From NCBI RefSeq assembly GCF_900105025.1, contig NZ_LT629759.1, positions 744,001-808,000 on the forward strand: a stretch of DNA of 64,000 nt. Direction: 5' to 3'. Below are positions 14,892 through 24,900 of the stretch, in pieces. A program made the translations under genes and the position numbers. The stretch comes from Parafannyhessea umbonata. GTDB taxonomy: Bacteria; Actinomycetota; Coriobacteriia; Coriobacteriales; Atopobiaceae. Under the pieces are notes generated by a model. That model made no database searches. It was not told where the DNA came from and was given only the letters and a program-made list of their open reading frames with translations. How positions within the stretch are numbered: the stretch's first letter is position 1; each line of letters starts with the position of its first letter.

Positions 14892-14920
14892 TTGCCATGC
14901 GCCAAGAGTGCTAGTATGAA
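14892..14920 (+). promoter_or_regulatory. Promoter of tRNA-Leu
   Basis: TTGCCA (14892-14897), a 17-base spacer and TATGAA (14915-14920) lie 17 bases before the tRNA. Confidence 0.6.
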
Positions 14921-14936
14921 TCCCGCACGAAATCAC

Positions 14937-15027
14937 GTCGGAGTGGCGGAATTGGCAGACGCGCTAGCTTGAGGTGCTAGTGACTGACTAAAAGGTCGTG
15001 CGGGTTCAAGTCCCGCCTCCGACACCA
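14937..15027 (+). tRNA. tRNA-Leu (anticodon GAG)
   Basis: The acceptor GTCGGAG/CTCCGAC is perfect. The anticodon stem CTAGC/GCTAG encloses TTGAGGT with anticodon GAG (reads CTC/CTT). A long variable arm, typical of class II tRNAs, follows. The T-arm CGGGTTCAAGTCCCG is present and ACCA ends the gene. Total length is 91 bases. Confidence 0.95.
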
Positions 15028-15038
15028 CGTGAACACAG

Positions 15039-15069
15039 GTCCCCATCGGCTTAGGTCGGTGGGGACTTT
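15039..15069 (+). terminator. Terminator after tRNA-Leu
   Basis: GTCCCCA/TGGGGAC with an inner CG/CG pair, followed by TTTCG, twelve bases after the tRNA. Confidence 0.75.
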
Positions 15070-15148
15070 CGCTTACCGGCGCAATTAATGTCCACTGCGC
15101 AGGGCACCATGGATGCAAACCGGAACGACGAGGATGGGGGACACTGTG

Positions 15149-15940
15149 ATGGTTGCGACGTTGAGGGACTGCATGTACGGGCAGGCGGTCGGCGACGCCC
15201 TGGGTGTCCCGTTCGAGTTCATGTCGCGCGACACGTTTCGCTGCACGGGCATGACGGGCTTCGGCTCGCACGACCAGCCCGCCGGCACCTGGAGCGACGA
15301 CACGTCCATGGCACTTGCGACCTGCGACAGCATCAGGGAGCGTGGCTGCATCGACCCTAAGGACATGCGCCGACGCTTCGAGTCCTGGTATCGCGACGGC
15401 GCGTATACGGTGGACGGCCTGTTTGACATCGGAGGAACGACGGAGCGCGCCCTCCGGGACAGCTGTGGGTGCGCCGGGGAGTTTGACAACGGCAACGGCT
15501 CGCTCATGAGAATCCTCCCGCTCGCCTTCACGAGCGCGACGGACGACGAGGTCCGCGCGGTCTCGGCGATCACGCACGCGCATAGGACGTCGACGGAGGC
15601 CTGCGTAGACATGGTGCGAAGGGCGCGGATGCTCGCGGGCGGGGCGACCGTGGCCAAGGTCGCGGGCGCATATGCGGGCATCCCGCGCGGGGAAGTCCGC
15701 TCGGGCGGCTACGTCTTGGATACCGCGCGGGCGGCGCTCTGGTGCCTTGCGAACACCTCCAGCTTTGGGGAGTGCGTCCTTGCGGCGGTGAACTTGGGGG
15801 ATGACACGGACACCACGGCTGCCGTCGCTGGTGGCCTCGCGGGCATCGTCTACGGCGTGGACGGCATTCCCCGCGCGTGGCTCGACGGCCTGCGTGGCAA
15901 GGACGTGATCGAGAGGTGCCTGTTCCAGGCGCTAGAATAG
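15149..15940 (+). CDS. ADP-ribosylglycohydrolase family protein
   Basis: 263 residues. The ATG at 15149 is chosen (GGGGG 8 bases upstream, and the family N-terminus MVATLRDCMYGQAVGDALGVPFEF); in-frame ATGs at 15113 and 15134 are alternatives. Family motifs: GDALGVPFEF, the metal-binding WSDDTSMALATC, FDNGNGSLMRILPLA, HAHRTSTEACVDM, and the second metal-binding loop NLGDDTDTTAAVAGGLAGIVYG. These enzymes cleave ADP-ribose from proteins, nucleic acids or small molecules using Mg2+. The gene stands behind tRNA-Leu; no ADP-ribosyltransferase partner is visible, so the substrate is unknown. Confidence 0.9.
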   Translation: MVATLRDCMYGQAVGDALGVPFEFMSRDTFRCTGMTGFGSHDQPAGTWSDDTSMALATCDSIRERGCIDPKDMRRRFESWYRDGAYTVDGLFDIGGTTERALRDSCGCAGEFDNGNGSLMRILPLAFTSATDDEVRAVSAITHAHRTSTEACVDMVRRARMLAGGATVAKVAGAYAGIPRGEVRSGGYVLDTARAALWCLANTSSFGECVLAAVNLGDDTDTTAAVAGGLAGIVYGVDGIPRAWLDGLRGKDVIERCLFQALE

Positions 15941-15979
15941 GCGAGAAGAACACCTGCGAACACGCAATGGAGGAATGCC

Positions 15980-16414
15980 ATGGCAGCGACGTTTGACGAG
16001 AAGGCAAGGCAGCGCTACATAGATCGCGCGCTCGAGCTTCACCACTCCGGCTACAACTGCGCCCAGAGCGTGGTCTGCGCCCTGAGTGACCTGACCGATA
16101 TGGACGAGGACGCGCTGTTTCGCGTTGCGGAGGGCTTTGGCGGCGGCATGGGCGGATTCACGGAGACGTGTGGCGCACTCTCCGGCGCCGTCGCTATCCT
16201 CGGCCTGCGCACGAGCGGCGGCACGGCAAACCCAAAGACGAAGGCGCGCACGTACGCGAGGACGAGGCCCGTCGTGGCGGCGTTTAGGGAGAAGAACGGC
16301 ACCACGCGCTGCCCAGAGCTCAAGGGCATGACGGGAGGACCCGTCCTGCGACCGTGCGACGGCTGCATCGAGGATGCCTGCAACCTGCTGCTGGACGCCG
16401 TGGAGGCGGAGTAG
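15980..16414 (+). CDS. C_GCAxxG_C_C family protein (probable redox/metal protein)
   Basis: 144 residues, with GGAGG 7 bases before the ATG. The defining cysteines are visible: SGYNCAQSVVCAL (about 25-37), GFGGGMGGFTETCGALSGAVAILGL (about 54-78), RCPELKGM, and CDGCIEDACNLLLD. This family, widespread in anaerobes, is thought to be redox-linked or metal-binding because of its conserved Cys set, but the reaction is not established. It follows the ADP-ribosylglycohydrolase gene by 39 bases and is probably co-transcribed. It converges on the serine dehydratase gene. Confidence 0.85.
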   Translation: MAATFDEKARQRYIDRALELHHSGYNCAQSVVCALSDLTDMDEDALFRVAEGFGGGMGGFTETCGALSGAVAILGLRTSGGTANPKTKARTYARTRPVVAAFREKNGTTRCPELKGMTGGPVLRPCDGCIEDACNLLLDAVEAE

Positions 16415-16445
16415 GCGCGGCGGGCGTGACATCGTACAGGCGGGC

Positions 16446-18035
16446 TTACTTGCCGGTTGCCTTTCCGCATCCCGTGCGGCACGCGCTGCACGCGGATGGG
16501 GCGGCGGCAAGGCCGCCGAGCGCCGTCTCGCGCAGCGCGGACGGAAGCGAGTCCCCGACGGACTTCATGGCCGCGACGACCTCGTCGAACGGCAGCGGGT
16601 CGAGCACGCCCGAGAGGGCGAGCTGGGCCGCGCTCACGGCGTCGACGACGCCTATGACGTTCCTGTCCTGACACGGGTACTCCACGAGCCCGCGCACGGG
16701 ATCGCACACCAGTCCCAGCAGGTTCGCGATGGCGGTCGAAGCGGCGGAGAGGCAGACCTTGGGGTCCGCGCCCATGAGCTCCGCGACGGCGGAGGCCGCC
16801 ATGGCGGCCGCGGTTCCCACCTCCGCCTGGCAACCGCCCTCGGCCCCCGCGACGGAGGCGTTCCTGGCCACGATCGCCCCAATGGCACACGCGTTCCACA
16901 GGGCACGGGTAACCTGCTCGTCCGTGGCGCCCAGCGACTCCGCCACGGCGAGCACGGCGCCGGGGATGACGCCGGCAGAGCCCGCGGTGGGCGCGGCGAC
17001 GATCACTCCCATGGTCGCGGAGCGCTCCAGCACGGCCATGGCGTAGGCGCAGGCCCTCGAAAGCGTCTCTCCCATGAGCGCAGCGGCAAGCCTCGGCGCG
17101 GCGTCGTGCACGGCCTTGGCCTGTCCGCCAAGCAGCCCGCCGAGCGATGGGAGCGGCTTCTCGATCGGTGCCACCGTCTCTTCTCGCATGACCTGGAGCA
17201 CGTGCGCCATGAGGGCGTCCGCGTCCTGGGTGGGGAAGAGCTCCAGCTGCCTGCGACGCATGACCTCGCCGATGGTGGCGCCCTCGCGCCCCGCGAGCGA
17301 GAGGAGCTGCGCGCCGGTGTCGAAGCCAAGGGCGAGCGTCGCGTCCGGCGACACCTGCGCGGCTCCGGGCACGTTCACGAGGTTCGCGAGCGTGATGTTG
17401 GGGGCGCGGCGCAGGTACTCAAGGAGCGCCTGGTCAAGGCCGCCGTCCACCTCGAACACGGTGTAGGCGCGGCCACCTCGGCGCTCGCGGAACGTGCGCA
17501 TGGTCGCGATGTTCACGCCGCCGGCGGAAAGCCCGCTCGTGAGCGCCGCAAGGACGCCCGGCCTGTCCTGGTGCGCCACGAAGAGCGTGGGGTAGTCGCC
17601 CGTGATCTCCACGGCGATTCCGTCGATGGAGCTGATGCGCACGCGACCGCCGCCAAGGGACTCTCCCGTGACGGACATACGCGTGCCATCCGCGCCCTCC
17701 ATCGAGATGGTCACGGTGTTGGGATGGAGTCCCGCGCCGGCGTCGGACGGCACGAACTCGAAGTCGAGGCCCAGCTCTCGCGCGAGCTCGAACGAGTCGC
17801 GCACGCGCACGTCGTCCGGCGCGAGGCCCATGATGCCGGCCACGAGCGCACGGTCCGTGCCGTGCCCGCGATACGTCCGCGCGAACGAGTTGTACAGCGT
17901 GAACGTGACGCGGCTGAGGGGCGAGGGCCCAAGCGAGCGCGCTACGAGCGCTATCCTGAGCGCGCCTGCGGTGTGCGAGGAGGAGGGTCCCACCATTATG
18001 GGGCCGAGGATCTCGAATGCTGACGTCGTCATCAT
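16446..18035 (-). CDS. sdaA: L-serine ammonia-lyase, iron-sulfur type, single-chain (beta-ACT-alpha)
   Basis: 529 residues. It converts L-serine to pyruvate and ammonia using an oxygen-labile [4Fe-4S] cluster. The N-terminal beta domain (about 1-150) begins SAFEILGPIMVGPSSSHTAGALRIALVAR. An ACT domain follows (about 160-225; TLFVAHQDRPGVLAALTSGLSAGGVNIATM). The alpha domain contains APTAGSAGVIPGAVLAVAE, GGCQAEVGTAAAMAASA, CDPVRGLVEYPCQDRNVIG and the Cys-rich end CSACRTGCGKATGK. The Cys residues in these last segments are the expected cluster ligands. Two separate genes encode these halves in Bacillus; here they are one chain. GGAGG precedes the ATG. A terminator-like hairpin ends only 22 bases upstream of the start. 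Confidence 0.92.
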   Translation of the reverse strand: MMTTSAFEILGPIMVGPSSSHTAGALRIALVARSLGPSPLSRVTFTLYNSFARTYRGHGTDRALVAGIMGLAPDDVRVRDSFELARELGLDFEFVPSDAGAGLHPNTVTISMEGADGTRMSVTGESLGGGRVRISSIDGIAVEITGDYPTLFVAHQDRPGVLAALTSGLSAGGVNIATMRTFRERRGGRAYTVFEVDGGLDQALLEYLRRAPNITLANLVNVPGAAQVSPDATLALGFDTGAQLLSLAGREGATIGEVMRRRQLELFPTQDADALMAHVLQVMREETVAPIEKPLPSLGGLLGGQAKAVHDAAPRLAAALMGETLSRACAYAMAVLERSATMGVIVAAPTAGSAGVIPGAVLAVAESLGATDEQVTRALWNACAIGAIVARNASVAGAEGGCQAEVGTAAAMAASAVAELMGADPKVCLSAASTAIANLLGLVCDPVRGLVEYPCQDRNVIGVVDAVSAAQLALSGVLDPLPFDEVVAAMKSVGDSLPSALRETALGGLAAAPSACSACRTGCGKATGK

Positions 18036-18057
18036 GGCATGGACCTCCGACAGAAGA

Positions 18058-18086
18058 AGGCCGCCGACGCTTGGCGCCGACGGCCT
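18058..18086 (-). terminator. Terminator-like hairpin directly upstream of the serine dehydratase gene
   Basis: On the minus strand AGGCCGTCGGCGC pairs with GCGTCGGCGGCCT (13 bp with G-U wobbles), followed by TCTTCTG. It lies between gltX and sdaA and ends 22 bases before the sdaA start, leaving no room for a separate promoter. It may end the gltX transcript or act as an attenuator of sdaA. A small ACGCG/CGCGT hairpin precedes it. Confidence 0.6.
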
Positions 18087-18146
18087 GACGCGTTTTCCGC
18101 GTGCTAGTGTCTCATTATTTCGAGCGTGTTACAAGCCCTGTGGCCT

Positions 18147-19652
18147 CTACTTCGCGAGCGGCAGCGCCCTCTCGAGGCGGGCGAGCGCGACGTCGCGGCC
18201 CAGGAGCTCGAGCGACTCTCCCAGCGGGGGAGACACCTGGTTTCCGCACTCGGCCACGCGCACGGCGCCGTAGAACTTGCGCTTGTTCGTGCCGAGGGCG
18301 TCCGGCAGCGGCTCGAGCGCGGCGTCGATGGCCGCGGCGTTCCAGCCGTCCGCGTCCAGCGCGGCCAGCGCGTCGCGGGCGGCCTCGAGGTAGCCGCGCG
18401 CGCCGTCCTTCGCGAGGTTCTTGTTGACGCTCTTCTCGTCGAACTGGACGTCCTCGCCCCAATAGAGGAAGCGGCTCTTCTCGACCACCTGCGGCGCGAG
18501 CGTGGTGCGCGGCTTGAGGACGCTGGCGAGAAGGTCGAACCATGCGGGCTTCGCGGCGTATGCGGCCTCGGCGTCCGCTGCGCTCTCCAGGCCTGCGGAG
18601 ACGAGCTGCGGCACGAGCTGCGTGCGCGCGAACTCCTGGTCCGTCATGGCCTGCAGGTACTGGCCGTTGATCCAGTCGAGCTTCTTGAGGTCGAACGTGG
18701 CGGGGTTCTTCGACACGTGGTCGAGCGAGAAGCTCTTGGCAAGCACGTCGCGCGGAACGATCGTGGTGTCGCCGTCAAGCGCCCAGCCCAGGAGGGCCAG
18801 GTAGTTGACGAAGGCGTCGGAGTCGTAGCCGGCGTCGCGGTACTCCTCCACGGACGTGGCGCCGTGGCGCTTGCTGAGCTTCTTGCCGTCCGGGCCCAAG
18901 ATCATGGAGATGTGGGCGAACGTGGGCGTGGGTGCGCCGAGGGCCTCGTACACCATGATCTGGCGCGGGGTGTTGGACAGGTGGTCGTCGCCGCGGATCA
19001 CGTGGGTGATGCCCATCATGGAGTCGTCCACAACCGTGGCGAAGTTGTATGTGGGCGTGCCGTCGGAGCGGAAGATGATGAAGTCGTCCAGCGTGTTCGC
19101 CTCGAACGTGACGTCGCCGTGGACAGCGTCGTGAACCACAACGTCGCCGCGGTCCAGCGGCACCTTGATGCGGATGGTGTGCGGCTCGCCGGCGTCCACG
19201 CGGCGCTGGGCCTCGGCCGGGTCGATGTCGCGGCACGTGCGCTGGTAGCCCTGGAACGGGTCGTGGCGCTCCTGGGCGGCCTTCTTGTCTGCGGCGAGCT
19301 TCTCCGGCGTGCAGAAGCAGTAATAGGCCCTGCCGTCGGCAACGAGGCGCTCGGCCGCCTTGCGATAGATGTCCAGGCGCTCCGTCTGCCAGTAGGGGCC
19401 AAAGTCGCCGCCCACCTCGGGACCCTCGTCCCAGTCAAGGCCCAGCCACTTCATGGCGCGCAGGATGATCTGCGTGTTCTCCTCCGTGGAGCGGGTGGGG
19501 TCGGTATCGTCGATCCTCAGGATGAACGTGCCGTGGTTGGCGCGGGCGAATGCCCAGTTGTAGATGGCGGTGCGGGCGCCGCCCACGTGCAGCTTGCCGG
19601 TGGGCGAGGGCGCGAAGCGCACGCGTACGGGACGTGCTTCGGTGGAACTCAC
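18147..19652 (-). CDS. gltX: Glutamyl-tRNA synthetase
   Basis: 501 residues from a GTG start preceded by GAAAGG. A class I synthetase that charges tRNA-Glu (and possibly tRNA-Gln in organisms using the amidotransferase route). The HIGH-type motif FAPSPTGKLHVGG is at residues 13-25, the zinc-free bacterial core follows, and KLSKR, equivalent to KMSKS, is at 258-262. The C-terminal anticodon-binding helical domain ends near LLGRDVALARLERALPLAK. A TATACT -10-like element lies on the minus strand at 19702-19697. Three glutamate/glutamine tRNAs are encoded 10 kb upstream. Confidence 0.95.
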   Translation of the reverse strand: MSSTEARPVRVRFAPSPTGKLHVGGARTAIYNWAFARANHGTFILRIDDTDPTRSTEENTQIILRAMKWLGLDWDEGPEVGGDFGPYWQTERLDIYRKAAERLVADGRAYYCFCTPEKLAADKKAAQERHDPFQGYQRTCRDIDPAEAQRRVDAGEPHTIRIKVPLDRGDVVVHDAVHGDVTFEANTLDDFIIFRSDGTPTYNFATVVDDSMMGITHVIRGDDHLSNTPRQIMVYEALGAPTPTFAHISMILGPDGKKLSKRHGATSVEEYRDAGYDSDAFVNYLALLGWALDGDTTIVPRDVLAKSFSLDHVSKNPATFDLKKLDWINGQYLQAMTDQEFARTQLVPQLVSAGLESAADAEAAYAAKPAWFDLLASVLKPRTTLAPQVVEKSRFLYWGEDVQFDEKSVNKNLAKDGARGYLEAARDALAALDADGWNAAAIDAALEPLPDALGTNKRKFYGAVRVAECGNQVSPPLGESLELLGRDVALARLERALPLAK

Positions 19653-19739
19653 GATTGCGTGACCTTTCGTGTTGTGTGCTCAGTACAGTCCGAACAAGTA
19701 TAGCCGCTTGCGGCCGTGCCTGCGCGCGGGTGCGCGGGC

Positions 19740-21974
19740 CTACATCAGCTTCGTGCTCTCGATCTTCTCCTCTATCCAATGGTTCAGGCGGACGACGGGC
19801 TTGCGGAGAAGCAGGCCCAGCAGAAGCGACGGCACGAGGAACAGCGCGAGCCTACCCATGGCGACCCAGAAGTCCGCACCGTACAGGCCGGCGATGGCGC
19901 AGCGCATGGCCTTCTCGGCATGTACGAACGGCAGGAACGGATAGACGGCCTGGAACGCCTTCGGAAGCATCTGCGGCGGGAACGTGCCGCCGGAGCCCGC
20001 GACCTGGATGACCATGAGCAGCACGGCGATGGCCTTGCCCACGTCGCCAAATGCGGCCGTGAGCGAGAAGATGATGTTGACGAACACGAGCGACGCGAAC
20101 CATCCGCACAGCAGGAACAGCCACGGGTGCAGGCACTGTATGCGGATGAAGAACAGGTCGCCGAGAAGGACGAGCGACGACTGCATGAAGCCGATGATCA
20201 GGAAGAACGTCAGACGCCCGAAGTACGCGTGGCGTGGCTTGGCACCCGTCTCGCGCATGGCGGCCTCGGACGGGTTGCACCGGACGAGCGCGCATAGCAC
20301 GACGCCGCCGACCCAGATGGCGAGCGTGGTGTAGAACGGTGCCATGGCGGAGCCGTTGTTCGCGACGGGGTAGATCGCAACGCGGTCCGTCTGGACGGGG
20401 GAGGACACGAACTCCGCAAGGCTCGTGGGGCCGGCGGAAAGGATCGTGCGGATGGTCTGCATGTCGCCTGAGTCGATGGCTGCCTTCACGGTCCCGCGCA
20501 TCGAGTCGAGCTTGCTTGCGCCGTCGCGCAGCTTCTTGGACGTGGTGCCGAGGTCGCCCTCGATCTTGGAGAGGCCCCTCAGCGTGCCGGACGTCGTGTC
20601 GCTCACGTCCGCCATGGTGGATGAGAACTTGCCCACGAGCGCGTCCGCGTCGCTTGCGGCGCCGTCGATGGTGTCCGCGAGCCTGCCGAGCGACCCCCTG
20701 AGGCCCTGCTCGTAGCTGGCCTGGACGCCGGTGACGCTGCCCTTCGCGCGCTCCGCGAGCGCCTCGAGCTCGGCCTTGGACGCGTCCGCGTCGCCCCTGG
20801 AGCGGTCGATGTCGTCGATCGTGGACTGAATGCCGTTCGAGAGGTCGTCCAGGTCCTGGATGGCCTTGGTGACGCGGTCGCCCAGCCCGTCGATCGTCAG
20901 CTTCAGCTCGCTCACGCGCTGGACGGTCACGGGATCGCCGTTCTTGCCCAGGCTCTGCTCCCACTGGGTCGCGATGGTGTCCGTGCCGTTCAGTTTGGAC
21001 TGGAAGTCGCGCAGGTTCGCGTCTCGGGCGTCCACCTCGGCCTTCACGTCCGCGAGCGCGCCGCGCAGCTTCTGCGTGGAACCTCCCGCCGTGGCGTACG
21101 CGGCATCGATTGCGCCCTTCACGTCGTCGAACGTGGAGGCGCTCTTCTGGAGCGCGTCGTTTATGGACGTCGTCGCCCCGTCAACCGCGGTATCGAGCTT
21201 TCGTACGCCAGAAGACGTCGTGCGCATGAGGTCGCCCGTGCCGTTGCCGCTTTTTGCGGCAGAGGAGAGCATGGCGTCGGAGTTTTCGAGCAGCGATCCC
21301 GTGGACGACACGAGCGCCTGGTAGCTGTCGACGCTTGCGGCCACGTCGCGCAGGTCCTGGGCGCCGTCGCCCAGGATGGAGTCCAGCCTCGTCACGAGGT
21401 TCAGCGTCTCCTCGTCCGTCAGCGTGCCGGATAGGTCGGAAAGCACCCCGGCGAGCACCTCCGTGAGCGACTGGTCGAAGCTCTGGTCGATGGAGTTCTG
21501 CACCGCGGTCGAGACCTTGCCGGTCACGATGGTTCCGATGGCGTTCTTCTTCTCGTTTACGGCGTAGATCACCTTCGCGTGGCGCACGCTCTTAGACAGC
21601 ACGGTCATCATGTCCGCGCTGAAGTCCTTCGGGAACACGATGGCGGCATAGTACTCGCCGGAGCGCACGCCCTCCAGCGCCTTGTCCTTCGTGGTGACCA
21701 CGTAGTCGACCTTGTCGGATCCCTGCAGGTCGCTCACCATGCGCTCGCCGATGTTGATGTTCGCGTGCATGAGCTTCGTCTTGTAGCCCTCGTCCGCGTT
21801 CGCGAGCGCGACCTTCAGCTCGCCGGTGTTGCCGTACGGGTCCCACGCGGAGTAGATGTTGAACCATGCGTAGAAGCATGGGATCACGATCATGCCCACG
21901 CAGACCACGAGGGCGATGACGTTGTTGATGACGTGACGGAAGTCACGCCTTATGAGCGAGAAGAGCTTGCTCAC
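19740..21974 (-). CDS. YhgE/Pip-type membrane protein B
   Basis: 744 residues from a GTG that overlaps the stop of the upstream gene (GTGA), so translation is coupled. One N-terminal membrane helix (VINNVIALVVCVGMIVIPCFYAWFNI, about residues 14-38) begins the YhgE/Pip domain, with WDPYGNTGELKVALANADEG just after. A long extracellular region of about 450 residues is rich in Ser/Asp/Ala coiled-coil repeats. About five C-terminal helices carry YFGRLTFFLIIGFMQSSLVLLGDLFF, GGTFPPQMLPKAFQAVYPFLPFVHAEKAMR and the final VVRLNHWIEEKIESTKLM. Relatives include the phage-infection protein of Lactococcus and EsaA-like components; the function is not settled. It pairs with the gene before it. Confidence 0.85.
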   Translation of the reverse strand: MSKLFSLIRRDFRHVINNVIALVVCVGMIVIPCFYAWFNIYSAWDPYGNTGELKVALANADEGYKTKLMHANINIGERMVSDLQGSDKVDYVVTTKDKALEGVRSGEYYAAIVFPKDFSADMMTVLSKSVRHAKVIYAVNEKKNAIGTIVTGKVSTAVQNSIDQSFDQSLTEVLAGVLSDLSGTLTDEETLNLVTRLDSILGDGAQDLRDVAASVDSYQALVSSTGSLLENSDAMLSSAAKSGNGTGDLMRTTSSGVRKLDTAVDGATTSINDALQKSASTFDDVKGAIDAAYATAGGSTQKLRGALADVKAEVDARDANLRDFQSKLNGTDTIATQWEQSLGKNGDPVTVQRVSELKLTIDGLGDRVTKAIQDLDDLSNGIQSTIDDIDRSRGDADASKAELEALAERAKGSVTGVQASYEQGLRGSLGRLADTIDGAASDADALVGKFSSTMADVSDTTSGTLRGLSKIEGDLGTTSKKLRDGASKLDSMRGTVKAAIDSGDMQTIRTILSAGPTSLAEFVSSPVQTDRVAIYPVANNGSAMAPFYTTLAIWVGGVVLCALVRCNPSEAAMRETGAKPRHAYFGRLTFFLIIGFMQSSLVLLGDLFFIRIQCLHPWLFLLCGWFASLVFVNIIFSLTAAFGDVGKAIAVLLMVIQVAGSGGTFPPQMLPKAFQAVYPFLPFVHAEKAMRCAIAGLYGADFWVAMGRLALFLVPSLLLGLLLRKPVVRLNHWIEEKIESTKLM

Positions 21975-24900
21975 TTTGCGTCACCACCCTTCTGGTCCTG
22001 GGCGTCCGCTTCGGTCGCGCCGCCCTCCTTCGTGGTCTCGTCGCCGCGGCTGATGCGGGTGGTCTTCTCGCCCGCGCCCGTGAGGGCCGTGACGTTCAGG
22101 ATGAGCCGCGTGGGCTCGCCATCGTCCTTCTCGCCCGCGTCGGGAGCCTTCTGCGCGTCCGCGCCCAGCCTTGCCTGCGCGTCTGTCGCAGGAGCGTCCT
22201 GCGCGCCTGTTACCTGGGCGTTCGCGCCGCCGTGGTGAGCGGCGCGGCGTTGGTCGAACTCCGTCCTGAGCCTGCCGATGCGGCTTCCGATCTTTCTGGA
22301 GCGCAGCGTGCCGCCGGCCTCGGGGGCGCCGTCCGTGGCGTCGCCTGTGGCCGAGGTGCCCGCGCCTTTCTCGATGAGCATGGTCTCTATGGGGGCGAAC
22401 GCGAAGAACTCCTGCTTGAGCTTGTCGCCCAGAAGGTCGTACAGCTCGTCCTCGCTCATGTCGGACAGGCGCGTCTTCTGTCCCACGCGGTAGTGGAAGT
22501 ACTCCGTCACGATAAGGAACGTGCAGATGACGATCATGGAGCAGATCCACAGCGTCATGATCACCATCTTGAACGGCAGCACGAACATGAGGACGTTCAG
22601 GGCGATGGGGATGACCATGAGCGCGAGGAAGCCGCGGCGCACAAGCACGGGGTACATGAGCTCGAAGCGCGCGGCGCGCGCCTCGAACGTGCGGCGGTAC
22701 TCGGTGGAGTTCGTGAGGGCCTTGATGATGGTCGTGAGCTTGAAGTGCGCCTCGTCCATGTTGTAGCGCTCGCTCACCATCATGTCCGTCTCGCGAAGGC
22801 GCTTGTCGAACAGCGCGTTGATGTTGAGGAGGTGGCGCCTGGCGCCAAGGCCCACGAGCAGCGCGATGGGCATGTACGCAAGGAGAAGGACGGCGATGTT
22901 CGTGCCGTAGTAGCTTCCGTAGAAGCCGGCGATGGCCTCGCGCATGGCGTTGTTGCCGTACGTGAACGGCAGGAGCGGCTCGAGCGCCTGGAAGAAGCCG
23001 GGCATCATCTCGATGGGATAGGTGCCGGAGGAGCCGGGGATCTGGAGGATGACGAGGATGACGCCGAGCGCCATGCCGATGTGCTTGAACGCCGTGGAGA
23101 GCGAGAACACGATGTTGACGTAGACGAACGACTCGACCATGCCCGCGGCCACGAAGGCGACGGGGCTCAGGCACTGGATGCCCAGGGCCAGGTCGCCGAC
23201 GCAGCAGATTATGGCCTGCACTTCTCCCAGAAGCGAGAAGAGCAGTGCGCGTCCCACGTAGCCCTGCCACGGCTTGAACTCGCCGACGCCCTCGTCGTCC
23301 ACCTCGCGCTTGTAGATGGCGACGAGAACGAATCCACCGACCCAGAGCGCGAGGTCCGTGTAGAACGGCGTGACGCCGGAGCCGTAGTTGCGGACGGGGT
23401 AGATGGCCTGCTCGGACAGCTCGACGGGAGAGGTGAAGTAGTTCTTCAGCACGTCGGGGTTGATGCCGGAGACGCTCGTGAGGTCCTTGTACGCCTGGGT
23501 CGTCTGCAGCGCCGAGACGTCGGATTCGAGGCCGGCGAGCGTGTCGACCGCCCTCGAGATGGAGTCGCGCGTGGACGCAAGGGCGGGCTTCGCCTGGGCG
23601 AGCACCTGGTCGAGCTGGTCGAGGGTCGCGCTCACCTGCTCGAGCGCGGGCGAGATGCCCGCGACGACGGAGCTCACGCCCGAGGCGGCCTGCGAGAAGT
23701 CGTCCAGCGCGCCGTCCACGGCGGGAATCGTGGTTTCGGAGAGGTTTCCCTGCACGTCGGACAGGGCCGAGGCGCTCGTCTGGATGGAGTTGTTCACGGC
23801 GGAGGAGAGGTTGCTCACGCTTGCGGCACCGCCCTTCACGTCGTCCGAGAGCGCCTTGAGCGCGTCGAGTCGCGCCCGCATCTGGTCGCTCATGCCGATG
23901 AGGTACTGGATCTCGGTCTCGAGGCTTCTGGTCACCTCTGTCTGGGCGGTGAGGGAGTCTCCGGAGAGTCCCTTGATGCTGACGATGGTGTCGCGGCTGT
24001 ACTCGAGCTTCGCCTTCATGTCCTGCGTCTGGGTGAGCGCGGCCTCGAGTTGGGCTATGGCGTCATCGAGCCTGCCCTGGGCCCAGCCCACGTCGCCGGC
24101 GAGTCTGCCGACGTCGTAGTTCGCCTTCGTGGACATGTTCGTGAGGGCGAGCGTGCCCGAGGTGAGCGAGCTGCCGAGGCGGCTCCTGAGGTCGGCTGCG
24201 TCCGCTCGGGCACCCTTGAGGTCCGTCGAGGCCGTACCGAGCTTCTGGGAGATGCCCTTCGTGGTGCCGTCGAGGCTCGTGATGGTCTCCTTCGCCGAGG
24301 CGACGGTCTTGCGCGCGTCGTCGATGGAACGACCGGCGTCGTCGATGCCGCCGGAGAGGTCGTCGAGCGATTCCCGCACGGTCTGGATGTCGGCCTGGAG
24401 GCTGGAGCCGGCGCCCGACGCGCCGTCGAGAGCCTTGTCCGCCGCGGCACCGAGCTTGTCGGAGATGACGCCCGCGACCGTTCCGGCGAACGTGTTGTTT
24501 ATCTGGTTCTCGATGGTGGAGGCGCCGGTGTCTGTCACCTTGGGCGCGACGGCGTTTTCCTTCTCGTTCACGTAGTACTTGATACGGGCCTTCGCGGTCT
24601 TGCCGTCGATGACGCCCGCGAGCGTCGAAGTGAAGTCCTTGGGGATGACGATGGCGGCGTAGTAGTCGCCGGCGCGGACGCCCCTCATGGCCTTTGACAT
24701 CTTCACGAAGCGCCAGCCGAGCTGCTTGTTGTCGTGGAGCTTCTCTACGACCATGTCGCCGGCCGAGATGTGTCCCATGTCGCCGACCGTCGCGCCCTCG
24801 TCCTGGTTGACGATGGCGATCTGGATGTCGCTGGTGTTCTTGTACGGGTCCCAGTTCGCGAGGATGTTGAACCAGGCGTACAGGGACGGGATGATGCAGA

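Noticed and set aside
15149-15940. ADP-ribosylglycohydrolase as part of a toxin-antitoxin or anti-phage system
   Set aside because: No DarT-, NADAR- or other ADP-ribosyltransferase-like neighbour is present; the flanking genes are a tRNA and a C_GCAxxG_C_C protein.
22232-24697. An 821-residue plus-strand frame opposite the large YhgE/Pip gene
   Set aside because: It is the complement of a gene with a clear start, ribosome binding site, membrane helices and family motifs; the Val/Glu/Arg/His bias marks it as a shadow.
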